Shown in pieces: positions 23,640-34,800 of a stretch of 64,000 nucleotides of DNA. This stretch comes from Agelas oroides. Taxonomy: Eukaryota; Porifera; Demospongiae; Agelasida; Agelasidae. The stretch spans positions 3,658,222 to 3,722,221 of the forward strand of contig OX422188.1 of the NCBI GenBank assembly GCA_949130485.1, given 5' to 3'. Below the pieces are notes generated by a model. That model was not told the DNA's origin. It saw only the letters and a list, made by a program, of their open reading frames with translations, and made no database searches. The translations under genes were made by a program, and so were the position numbers. How positions within the stretch are numbered: position 1 is the stretch's first letter; every line of letters starts with the position of its first letter.

Positions 23640-25745
23640 GATTGAAGGCCTGGGAACGAGGCTATGAGGTGTGAGAGTCTTGGTGAATCATGTGTTGCTA
23701 CCTCAAGCAAACTAGCTGTCCCAACCTGTCGGCGAGAGTCCCTTCGGCTGCTATTGCTGAAGCCAAATGTTAAGTTGAAGCTTTGCAGGAAGCGCAAAAG
23801 AGTCAAGTTGGACAAAAGCGAGGACCTTACTATCGCTTCATGCAGGAAGAACGAGCAGAAATCGGCAAGTACACAGCATATCATATCACAATTTAAACAC
23901 TAGCAATGTATGTGCGCACAATCAGCCCCCCTCCCCATAATGTAGACTGCCCGTACATAACATGGACTTGCACGCACGTACATAACAGGGTTAATCATAT
24001 CTATAATGACACACTACTTGGGACCCTCCAGGGAAGAGTATGATCATCATTTTCAGCACTCTCTGCAGCCAGGCGACATTTGGAATGGTGGGTCAACTTG
24101 GAGAGCAGAAAAGCACACTCCTAGAGGAGCTGAAAGACTTACAACCCTCAGAGAAAGTATAAATTAGATCTAACCCTCACCTTGGTAATAACGTATGTAG
24201 ACAACTGTATGTATGTGCTGGGTATGCGCTTCTGTGTATGTATTCACGCTACATTGTATAACCTGGTGACGCTATTTTTACTTAAACACTGCGCAAACAC
24301 ACACACAGCCAAGATGTTTCAGCGGTAACTGTGAACGCATCACTCAGTATTGAAAATGTTTTTGGTTATAACAAAAGTCTTCTTGTTATGTTATAGTTGT
24401 TTAACCACTCACGAGGGTTTTAGTAGCTACGTATATAAGCACACTGCTCGAGGGTAGTGTGCTTATATATACTATATCAACTAATCCCCGAGGGTGTTGT
24501 TAATAACTGGCTTCTAGCCTGTTTGCGCATGTGTTTCATTCAATGTGTTACTACGTCTGTTTATTTGTGAACGTGGCTGTTTTCAACGATTGCACTAGTA
24601 GTCTAGCTAGCTTATAGCTACTCAGTTACCTGTACTGTAGCAACAGTAATTAGTAGCAACAATTAACTTGGTCGCAGTTGCAAATAGCACAACTCTAAAA
24701 CACTGGGAAGAGAAGCTGTATGAGAATTGACAGAAAACCATGTCATGCTGTGACATTTTCCTGCTGTTTTCCTACAGCACTGATGAAAAACTGTGTTCCT
24801 CAAGGCCTCCTAAATTCATATCAGACAAGCCTCAAAACTAGCCTGGTAGCTACCATGAGTACAAAGTGCTACTGGCTTGGCTTTCGTCTACTTGGGGCTC
24901 CTTGGGGCTTTTCTACACTGACTTACTCTCAGACTAACTATCTCTGTTGTTAACCAATTCAATTGTTACAATGCTGAGCAGTCCAAGTAGAATGTATATA
25001 AAAAACTATATTATATATATTTCTGCATAACGCTAGGCAAATAAAGCTACCTGTAGTTATGACAAGAGGGTACAAATTACAAGGGTTTATCTAAACACAG
25101 TGCACTGTATTATATAGCAACCACATAGCAACAGGCTAGAAATCCCAGTTACACCCCAAGTGGAAAAAAAGATCCAAGCCAAAAAAGCCATAAGAGTGCT
25201 CATGTTAGGTTTGTATACACAAATGGTATCAAGTGAGGGAGGGGAGCCTTCTGTACAAAATCGTAGAATACTTCACCATTCAACGAAGCCAGTCACTGTC
25301 TTGCAATCAAGTCATCCATTCACAGACATGAAAGCAATTGCAGAAATTCCTTTCCCCTTACTAACAGCTTTCCACTCACCAGGGGTTTTCCTCTGAGACT
25401 GATTCCATACCGCCTGATGGTAGCACATTGATCACTTCCAGTTTTATCGAGCATTGCTGGATCGTAGATGGAAACGTCAGAAGCGAAGATGAATTATCAT
25501 AAGTTACAGGGGTGTTGTGAGCTTGCTGTAGATTCTCGTGGAAGAATCATCTTTTTTTTTTGCACACCACTAGTCTCCCTGAAGCGAGCTTGCACACCAC
25601 TATATTCTATTTACTACCTGTTTCATTCCCAAACTGCACTCCAGCATTCAGTCTGGCAACCACATGGCAAGATCGTGGCAACATCATGTTCAGCCTCAGT
25701 AGTCACCATGTGCTACTGTGAGCAGTTCAGACTGACAGTGAATCA
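23640..25745. other. Unassigned stretch with one palindrome
   Basis: Short ORFs only. 24432-24469 is a hairpin (TATATAAGCACACT / AGTGTGCTTATATA around CTCGAGGGT). A CCTGGGAACGAGGCT fragment of the common MITE family is at 23648. No gene supported. Confidence 0.45.
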
Positions 25746-25747
25746 GT

Positions 25748-25950
25748 GGTGGTTTACAGACAGCAGGTGAAGTAGACTATGAGGGAGAGCAGGTGAAGTA
25801 CATATGACTATCATTGGTGGTTTACAGACAGCAGGTGAAGTAGACTATGAGGGAGAGCGGGTGAAGTACATATGACTATCATTGGTGGTTTACAGACAGC
25901 AGGTGAAGTAGACTATGAGGGAGAGCAGGTGAAGTACATATGACTATGAG
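25748..25950. repeat. 68-bp minisatellite x3
   Basis: Units start GGTGGTTTACAGACAGCAGG at 25748, 25816 and 25884, and within each unit AGGTGAAGTA occurs twice. Confidence 0.85.
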
Positions 25951-26269
25951 TGAGGGCCAAACGATTTAGCAGTCTCACAGGTCAGACTCTCACGCATCTA
26001 ACATGTCTCACAGGAGTTGAAGATGATCTCACACCTGTTTTTACCACCACTCAAAATTTTCCAGGTACAACCCTGAATCATGGAGTGCTTATACTCATTG
26101 GGTGCTAATAAACGCATGCAATATTCTGTAGTGTAGAGGATTGTGTTAGCTGTAGTATTCTTACTTTTCCTGTGCAAACAACATGAACCCTGGTCTTGTT
26201 CCATTTCAACTACAGGTATGTTGTGCACATTTGTAGAAGAGGAATTTTTAACATGTATCCAATACTTCT

Positions 26270-27310
26270 GAGCTTGATGTGATTGTTGTCAGAAAGGAAG
26301 GAGCAACAGGATCCCATTGTGACTTCCATATGAGGAGGTCAGTTGTGCTTCATGCAATGAAGCAGTTGATTGAACACATTAACCACGATTTTCCGGCTCT
26401 TCTGCCAGATGATGAAGACCCTTGTCAGATGAGGACGATGCTTCAGCAACACAAAATGCTGACTCTTACATCGCACATCCAGTGAGCATGTTTGTTCCCA
26501 TGCCCACTAGAAGCTGAATAGAACAACAAACCATCAGGCATCCACCAGTCGTCCTTTGGCCTTCTGCAGGCAGAACTCCTATCAATGAGTTTAACACTGA
26601 GGGACACATCTCCTGCGCTTTCCCTACTCTGTTTCCTACTGGTAATGGTGACTTTGTTGCTTCTTGAGCTTGAACAGTAAGTGTTGGAAGGAAACTACTT
26701 CAAACACCTCCTGCTGTACCATGATGGCAGGTTTGCCAAACACTTCCTGCTGTACCATGATGGCAGGTTTGCCAAGCACCTCATGCTGTACCATGATGGC
26801 AGGTTGGCCAAACATCCTTGGTTAGGTACTTTGCCCTAAACACTGAGATGAAGTACGTATCATGCTCTCCAAGTTGGAAGGATATAACATTCTCACGATG
26901 ACCACCTTTCAGTGGATGAGCTCCAGGATATAGTTGGTAGAGAAGGAGATGCCTTCTCCAACAGGGTCTGCACTTTGCTTTGAGCCTGCGAGGAACACGA
27001 CAGTACTGGTACAAGCTAAGGAGCCACCTGATTGCAATGGTAGACACATTTGGTCTAGCCACTGTTTTCTTCACACACAGTGCAGCTGACCTAAAGAAGC
27101 CAGAACTAGCTCATCTCAGATGGCCTGAAGACACTAATTGTAGTGCTAGCCAATCAAAGGCACTCATGAAAAACCCAGCTGGTTCTTCTACCACCATCTC
27201 CACAAGTTCATTGATGTATTCTGCAAAGAGAAGTGTTTGGAGTTTCTGCCTATTAAGTGTGCTCCGAATGGCAACATCATGGCAGCCCTCATGTTCATGG
27301 TCTAGCATGG
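26270..27310 (+). pseudogene. Helitron Rep (Helitron_like_N) relic
   Basis: Remnants in the order of a Helitron Rep/helicase N-terminal region: MRRSVVLHAMKQLIEH near 26329, INEFNTEGHISCAFPTLFPT near 26583-26640, repeated LLYHDGRFAKH (26711-26815), FALNTEMKY near 26832, SLRGTRQYWYKLRSHLIAMV (26981-27042), and GLATVFFTHSAADLKKPEL (27052-27108). Frameshifts and stops separate the blocks. The HUH nuclease motif and helicase domain were not located, so it is a truncated dead copy. Confidence 0.8.
26711..26815. repeat. 36-bp in-frame triplication within Helitron relic
   Basis: CTGCTGTACCATGATGGCAG-type units start at 26711, 26747 and 26783. The period of 36 bp is 12 codons, so the Helitron motif YHDGRFAKH is encoded three times. 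Confidence 0.85.
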
Positions 27311-27319
27311 CTACAAGAT

Positions 27320-28149
27320 GTACCTAAAATGTGTTTCTTATCTTTGCTAGTGCTGTAATTTCGTTTTTTCGTTGTTTTGTTTCCTTGCACATTGTTCTCT
27401 ATATCTGCTCTAACATGTTCCTAGCTACTATCATCGGTTTGTTCCATTTTTATTTCTTACGTATTTTGCTCTTCTAGTTCTCACTAGAACTTGTACATTG
27501 TAGTTAGTTACTTTGGTCTTAGCTTTTGTGTGTATCAGGACCTGCACGTAAATCTCCACCTTGTGTAGATCCAGCAATCCTGTCTCAAATTAAAATTCAT
27601 TCCATTGAAATGGAGTCTGCCACTCCCAGCCCACCTCCAATATGCCACACTTCCAGCTCTACACTCTCAGCCCTGAACCTTGCACTAAGTCCTGTACTTT
27701 CACTCTTTCTCCAATATGCAACCTTGCAGTCATAGCTCTTCTCAAACAGTTTCGAACCCATCTCTTTCCTCTTCATAACCCTGTATCTCTTCTCCACCAT
27801 TACTTTCTGCTCCTACCACCCAACTCCATACCTGCTACCCTCTCATAGTGCACTTCCCCCTTTTGATCTCTCTACCCCTCTCCACCAGCATCACCAACCC
27901 CTTCCATCCTTCACACCCATCCCTATCCACCATCAAACTGTACTCCATCCGCTTCTCCTCTGGATCTCTCCAGCCCCTCTTCCCTATCGTTACAAAGCCC
28001 ATCCTCAACCTTTCCACCCTATATCCATGCATTACCTCTCATAGCTCCAACTGACCATCTGTCCTAGCAGTTGATTGACTGTTAGCAAACTCTTGTCCTG
28101 TGTGTATGATCATTTACTACTGCTACAAACTTGAATGATTTGTAATGTA
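27320..28149. other. Unassigned, pyrimidine-rich stretch
   Basis: From about 27600 to 28050 the plus strand is strongly C/T-rich, giving open frames on both strands with biased composition (minus: KRKEMGSKLFEKSYDCKVAY). It may be a relic similar to that at 30190-31045, but no domain is supported. Confidence 0.3.
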
Positions 28150-28566
28150 AGGCCAAAGCAGTTTAATTTCCTGTTTCTCATCCAATAAGTTGTCAGAATT
28201 CAATGCGGGCAGGCGGGTTAAAATACAAACACGGTGTTAAAAACAACAGCACGTGACCTTGCATGCTCTTCAAATTAGCTTTCGCATCCAATGTGCGGCC
28301 CACCTAGCAAACCTGAACGACAAGCTGCAAGACAGAAAGACAAATAACAAGCGCCCTTGTGCATGCGTGAGGTTAGTCTGAAGTCGTCTACCCTTCAATT
28401 GCAGGAGGTAAGCGAAGGATCGGCGACACCAGACTAGCACAAAGTTACCTTACTTCATTCCACAAGTAATGCAGAAATAATTTGTATTCGTGTTTTCTGT
28501 AGAGTGAGTTGCAGGAAATCAATGTGGGCGGTGGATGAGAAACAGGAAATTTTCCTGCTTTGGCCT
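28150..28566. mobile_element. 0.41-kb MITE, copy 1
   Basis: Ends AGGCCAAAGCAGTTTAATTT and TTTTCCTGCTTTGGCCT are inverted, with TTCCTGTTTCTCATCCA / TGGATGAGAAACAGGAA immediately inside. Nearly identical to 49767-50178 over its full length. No coding capacity. Confidence 0.88.
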
Positions 28567-28703
28567 AGTGATTCAGAAACATTACAACACACTTTAATGC
28601 ACATAACATCCCACTTCCATAACATAATCCAACTCAAGTACAGTTCAAACTCCACCATTAGTTACTGAACTGATGACACAATTCCGTTCTTAGTGATGGT
28701 GTA

Positions 28704-29655
28704 CCATATTTCTTCGATCAGATGCTGCGGCTACTATTTTTTCGCTGCACATTTTGGTGGGGCTACTATTCGAGAGCAGCATTTATTTCTTTGGAAAGTC
28801 CACAGACATTAATGACGGCTGGATAAGGTACATACAAGCGATACAGTGACGACTATCAGTAGTACAAGCAGTCTCTCAGTCCTGCTGTCAGCCGTGGAAG
28901 TGAATCACACAACACAAACAGCCCTAGTGCTAGCCCAATGACTGTCGTCACAAATTATTCTCATGCATGTGCGTGTGCTGAGTATAGTAGCAGCGGCTAC
29001 TATTCAAGGGCAGCGTTTGTTTCGCTCAGAGCTCCTGATTGCGCGGCTACTATTCAAGAGCAGTGTTTATATCGCTCAGAGCTCCTGATTGCGCGGCTAC
29101 TATTCAAGAGCAGTGTTTATATCGCTCAGAGCTCATGATTGCGCGGCTACTATTCAAGAGCAGTGTTTATATCGCTCAGAGCTCCTGATTGCGCGGCTAC
29201 TATTCAAGAGCAGTGTTTATATCGCTCAGAGCTCCTGATTGCGCGGCTACTATTCAAGAGCAGTGTTTATATCGCTCAGAGCTCATGATTGCGCGGCTAC
29301 TATTCAAGAGCAGTGTTTATATCGCTCAGAGCTCCTGATTGCGCGGCTACTATTCAAGAGCAGTGTTTATATCGCTCAGAGCTCATGATTGCGCGGCTAC
29401 TATTCAAGAGCAGTGTTTATTTCACTCAGAGCTCCTGATTGTGCAGCTACTATTCAAGAGCAGTGTTTATATCGCTCAGAGCTCCTGATTGCGCGGCTAC
29501 TATTCAAGAGCAGTGTTTATTTTGTTCAGAGCTCCTGATTGTGCGGCTACTATTCAAGAGCAGTGTTTATTTTGTTCAGAGCTCCTGATTGTGCGGCTAC
29601 TATTTGAGGGCGGCGACTATTCGAGGGCGGCATCTATTCGAAGAAATACGGTATT
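28704..29655. mobile_element. TIR element with internal 50-bp minisatellite
   Basis: The left end (ACCATATTTCTTCGATCAGA, 28704 on) is inverted at the right end (TCTATTCGAAGAAATACGGT, ending ~29653). Inside, copies of GCGGCTACTATTCGAGGGC-like sequence near both ends grade into the tandem array at 28995-29610. It is directly followed by a second TIR element at 29657. Confidence 0.6.
28995..29610. repeat. 50-bp minisatellite, ~12 copies
   Basis: Units GCTC(C/A)TGATTGCGCGGCTAC... start every 50 bp from 29031 to 29581, with a partial unit before. Variants (GCTCATGATT, ATCGCTCAGA/TTTGTTCAGA) mark sub-blocks. Unit alternation C/C/A/C/C/A suggests higher-order expansion of a three-unit block. Confidence 0.92.
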
Positions 29656-29656
29656 T

Positions 29657-30183
29657 CAGTACCGTAGTCTCGCGAAAGAGCGCCCATGGGCGGAGCACGT
29701 TACAAGTCTGTCAAAGAGAGGGGTGGGCCCTCTTTCAAGTGTTGCCACATTTAACCATGAAAGAGCACCCAAGTCACGTTTACAGCAACAGGATACCCTC
29801 AAAGAAAATAATTGGACAAACAATAAAGTGCAACAGAGCTACCAGCGGCTTTGAAGTCAAGGTCTGACGGCACACAACACCCTGAACGGCGCTATGTCAC
29901 CGTGAACTCGCGGTGCGTGCTGCATTAGTTATGTCCATCTCCGTAAAGCTGCCTTGTAATAACCTTCGGTGAAGTATAACACGCAGTTTCTTACTTCAAA
30001 TATGCATAGCACTCAAGGCTGTGCTTCACAAACTCCACAAGTACACTCCATTAGCCACACGAAGCTCGCTCCAGGGTGGGCGCTCATTCGAGTAAACTTT
30101 GACCCTATACAGGAAATTGGGCCAAAAGTAGGGGGTGGGTGCTGTTTCGAGGGTGGGCACTCTTTCACAAGACTACGGTACTG
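29657..30183. mobile_element. TIR element, 527 bp
   Basis: Starts CAGTACCGTAGTCTCGCGAA and ends TTCACAAGACTACGGTACTG, imperfect TIRs of ~35 bp that include GAAAGAG(C/T)GCCCA. A partial internal GAAAGAGCACCC copy is at 29759. Non-coding. Confidence 0.65.
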
Positions 30184-30189
30184 TAGCTC

Positions 30190-31045
30190 TTAAGAGCTTC
30201 ACAGCAACATCATCTCCTTCCTGCACACCTTTCATAACCTGCTGCACAATCTCCTCAAACAGTCACCCAATGGTCTTTTCCATCAGCTCAACCACAATGC
30301 TTGCAACTGTATTCCTCCCAACCTTTGACAATTTAACTTCTGCTCCATACTTCATACCTTGTTCAATCCACCAACTTTGCATTACAAGAACAACAACTCA
30401 TATACTCGTCAAGCCTGCATACCAACACAGTCTCTTCCTTCACAACCACACCTCCACCTGACTCACTGTCTATCACTTCATCACTCACATCACCCACATC
30501 ACAAACCTCTTTCACTTCCGCTTTTTAATATTTAATAATGGTATGCTCTAACTGTAACATATTTCAGCTCGTAACCTGTTCTCAATTTCCAACATCCCCA
30601 GCATCAGCAAACCCTAGTTGCATCAGCAATCACACAGTTCAGCTTCATCAGATATCCTTCTCACGGCTCTTCATACTTACAATGTCAGCTATAGCTCACT
30701 AACTGACACCACCTTCTCTTTCACACAAGCTCATTCACTGCTACTGCAGCTACCTCTTCAATTGCTGCAACTTTCACACCACAAAACAACTGCACACTAC
30801 CAGCCATAGATGCGAACCTTTTGGGTAAACTCACAAGCTCGGTCTTGCTGCCACAAACAATCTTCATCTCCTGGGTGTTTGCCTTGCTCACCTTTACTGT
30901 ACAATTCATGGTCATCACACTTTCCCTGTTCGCCTTCACCTTGTCTACCTCCGACTTTACTGTTTGTACGACAAATACTCCACACACGACTGCTGACGGT
31001 GAAACTAACACCATTTCTGACAGTAGAAAGCACTCACAACGCACA
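30190..31045 (-). pseudogene. Possible OB-fold (RPA-like) repeat-family relic
   Basis: The minus frame 31044-30721 is protein-like (VQTVKSEVDKVKANRE, MKIVCGSKTELVSLPKR, SVQLFCGVKVAAIEE). Further downstream, in another frame, it gives EVIDSESGGGVVVKEET and YMSCCSCNAKLVD, a CxxC pair. The order recalls multi-copy single-stranded-DNA-binding-like (OB-fold) proteins seen in sponges and cnidarians. That is from memory and weak. Several stops are present. Confidence 0.3.
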
Positions 31046-31059
31046 CATCAGACCAATTG

Positions 31060-31838
31060 AACCTTCAGTTTTTATGCGACCTTGCTGTATACACACCACA
31101 TGCGCATGCTCCACCTATCCATTTGCGTAATTGCAAAAGCAAGAATCTCTCCCCTTTCATGCCACTGGTTGCTCAGGCTTGCCCCACAATGGAACCCAAT
31201 CTACTAGCAGTACCTATCAGCCAGTAAAATTTGACCGGCTGTGGGCAAAGTTTCATTGAAGACTAAATGTAGGTAGCAGTCTCAGAAGCAGCAGAGCCCG
31301 GGCATCAAATCCAGAGAGATACCATTTCATGGCACCTGGCTACAATCAAGATGAACGCACTGCTGCCAACAACGGTAACAAGCTGCCTGTAGTGCTTCAG
31401 GCAGTTGATCACATGGTCGTTTTCAGTCAGCAGGGATGGCAAGATTGATGTAGATAGCATTACCTTCATTCGTAGACACAGTCTATTCAAGCCACTCTAG
31501 CGGTAGCCTCACTGATACTGTGGCACCACAATGGCTGCCTTTGCACTGTTGTATATTTAACCCTGTGTACGATATCCCATGACTATAGGTACCCTACGTA
31601 ATTAATACCACAAAAATACGTAATGTATGTTCCCACATTTACAATATATACAGTGCTAAACACACCAAGTATTTTACTAGGTACACATACACGTAGATAA
31701 ACGTCCCGCACGAGCTCCAGTCCGTCCAAGTTGGCTTTGTGCATATACGTAGTAGGTATTTTACTGGTGCATGCTGAAAGCCTGGAAACAAGGCTGGTTT
31801 ACTTGTTGAAATGACTGACTAGTTGACTGTACGCTTAC
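31060..31838. other. Unassigned stretch downstream of last UBA3 exon seen
   Basis: If UBA3 continues on the minus strand, this is intron 8. I could not find the following exon here. A 61-codon minus ORF (31490-31305) has no UBA3 similarity. Confidence 0.4.
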
Positions 31839-34800
31839 TTGTGGAGGATAGAGATCCATAGTACAGTCAATACATGCTGTCAGTCCAGGTAGAATCACCC
31901 GGGCATTGCCTTTGAAACCTATGGAAAATGATCATTTGCAAAGCCTATATAAACACATGAGTATCTGTAGCTACACAGTTCAATAAGCCCTAGTTTCATC
32001 TACGTACTTCAACCTTACACAGAAGAAGCAACATTGATAACACCACACTAGACATGTAACAGCAACCATACTTACCTTCTGTTCCACCATCAACAAGTGG
32101 TATGATTGATGACTGGTCCAGCTGTCCATCTTCATCATATCGTAGCAGACTTAGCTACACAAATAACAGACAATACTAAGCCCAGTACAAGGTTGATACT
32201 GGTTGAAGCATCCAGTATCAAGCATTACACACCTCACAGATGAACTTAAACTCCAATACTATCATTCACTGGGTAAACTGAAGCATGTTAACTCACAATC
32301 ATTCCATTGATCCATCTTCTGGCAACAATTGAGTCCAAACCACACACAATGATGTGGAATTCTAAAAGGGATAACACACATCATACAGACATGCTTTCAC
32401 AGAAGCATACCACAATGCTACGCAAGGTCAGCACAGGCAGTACAGCCATATGATTTCAACTGTAACAATATTTTGGCAGTAAAAGGTTTGGGGAGATTAC
32501 ACTGGTAAAGAGCTATCCCACCATTTTGTGTTTTGACATACCACATCTTCCCACAGTAACCTAATTGTTGGCAGTTTGGCCCCAGAATGTATATCCTCAT
32601 GGCATGCACCAACACATCTCAATAATCTCTGATACTATTGCCGTAGCAATGAGCCTATACACCATATACGGCGATAAGTACCGTAAGCTCCCGAAAATAC
32701 ACTGCACACTACTTTTAGACAAAAGTGGGGAGGGGGCGTTTGCTCGAATATTCAGTTCGTCTCATGCATACTACATTTCTCGTAGTCTTGAATATGCGCG
32801 AATTTGACAATCACGACTGCCGCGGCTCTCTGAAAGAACGGCAGCTTCGTTGAACGTGTGCTACGGGAAATCAGTGGCGCTTGCGTTGATACTCAGCCAA
32901 GAGGCACTGAAGCAACTTGCCTCGTCTGTGGTAACGGGGGACGACTCCGCGTAATCTCGCGTTCCCAATGCGAGCAACGAAAACCTTAGCAGTGGCCAAG
33001 AAATAAGGCGACAGTAATTTTGTGCGTACGTGTTTACGAACTCAATCGACGACAGAGCTAAACCAAAAGCTCACTAAGCATTTCCAGAAGACGTTCCATA
33101 CGGGGTGTTTACACAGGGGAAAAATACATATGTAAGAACTTGGGGGTTAAAGAGGGGGGAGGGCGTTTGCTCGAAGGGGGCGTATTTTCGGGAACTTACG
33201 GTATCAGAGATTATTGAGCACTTACGTAGCATACAATGAACTTGAAGTCAGAGGTGCAAACATCTCAATCCACAGTCTACACGCAGACCTCGAAATTTAT
33301 TCCACCTGCGTAACCGTGTGACATCATCAAATCGGGTATGAATAAGTAATGAGCTCATCGCAAGGTGAAATTTCAAACATTGCATCTCCCAGTTATCAAG
33401 CTTAATTGAGACGATACTTGCGCGGCGTGTTGAGAGATCTGTCTACTGTAAGTTCATGGTACTGTTATTTCTGCTAGTTGCTTCATATGGTGGTAGAGGT
33501 AGCGCTTGCTCGCAAGATTCAGGTTCAGATATGTGTAACAGTATCATGCATCTATTGTATTATTCACCATTACGTCATCGGTTATGAGTTGTCATCATGT
33601 GATCGCCTCGTGGTTATTTATCAGAGCTTGTTGAGTTTGAGTTCACGTCTGTGAGAGTGACTGGAAGTGAGTAGTCTAGTGGCAATCGTTACATGGTGGC
33701 AGCGGTGGGATAGGCCCTAGCCATTAGACAGTCTACGAGAGCAGGTTTACAAGTACAAAGCGTCGGACAAGGAAGAGCCGAGATGGCTACTAGCAACTAC
33801 CTACTACCACCGCCACAGCCATTAGAGATTCACGATCCACAAGTAGCAGAGAAGTGGAAAAAGTTTAAGAGAGCCTGGACTAGCTATGCACTGGCAACCG
33901 AACTCAAAGGCAAAGATGAGGCATTGGGGAAGAGGCCCGAGAAGTGTTCTTCACGTTCACGGGATGGGCAGCAGACGGCGACGATGCTAGAATAGACCCT
34001 GTGTTAGCAAAGTTCGAAGAGTATTGCCAACCGCGGAAAAGCACCCCCTTCGAAAGGTACCGATTCAACTGCCGATCACAACAGCCTGGAGAAACATACG
34101 ATCAGTACCGAACCGCCCTGAGGAAACTAGGAGAGAACTGCAACTTCCAGGCAATAACGCCTGATGAGATTCTGAGAGACCGCCTGGTGTTTGGCATTAG
34201 CGACAGCAAAGTCCGAGAAAGGCTACTGCGAGAGTCAGCCCTCACACTGGCCAAGACAGATGAGATTTGTCGAGCTGCCGAAAGCATGTCACTACAGATG
34301 AAAGTTTTTGAAGAGAACTCAAGCACATCAATTCATGCAGTCAAACCGGGAAGGGAGCAGACCAAGTCTTCCGAGACAGATAAATCAACCTACCGAGAAT
34401 GTTGGAACTGCGGCTACAGACATGAACACAAGAAAGAGGCCTGCCCTGCCCTAGGAAAGACATGCAATAAGTGCAGCAAGAGGAACCACTTTGCAGCGAA
34501 GTGCCGCAGCCAGCGGTCGGTCAAGGCAGTAGCAACTGACGAGGACAAGGATGAGGTGTTTCAAACAGGACCTGCGGGTAACCTCGATGATACCCAACTG
34601 ATCACTCTCAAACTCGAAAGTGGAAACTACTTACGATTCCAAGTCGACACAGGGGCTCAGTGTAATGTTGTTCCCCTGGATCTGTACAAGAAGGCCACCA
34701 AAGACCACCTCCTAAAGAATGTGACACCAACACAGCAGAGGATCACAGCATATGGCGGCATCACGATTCCAGTCTGTGGGACCACACTTCTCAGAGTATG

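Noticed and set aside
21493..23663. Inverted AGCCTCGTTCCCAGGC / GCCTGGGAACGAGGCT pair as TIRs of one 2.2-kb element around the module relic
   Set aside because: Both are short fragments of a MITE family that is scattered across the window, and no matching TSD was seen.
28995..29610. Regularly spaced repeats that could suggest a CRISPR array
   Set aside because: Units are contiguous 50-bp tandem copies without unique spacers, in eukaryotic DNA.
31305..31490. Minus ORF considered as the next UBA3 exon
   Set aside because: No similarity to the segment expected after YPPQ and no acceptor in phase.
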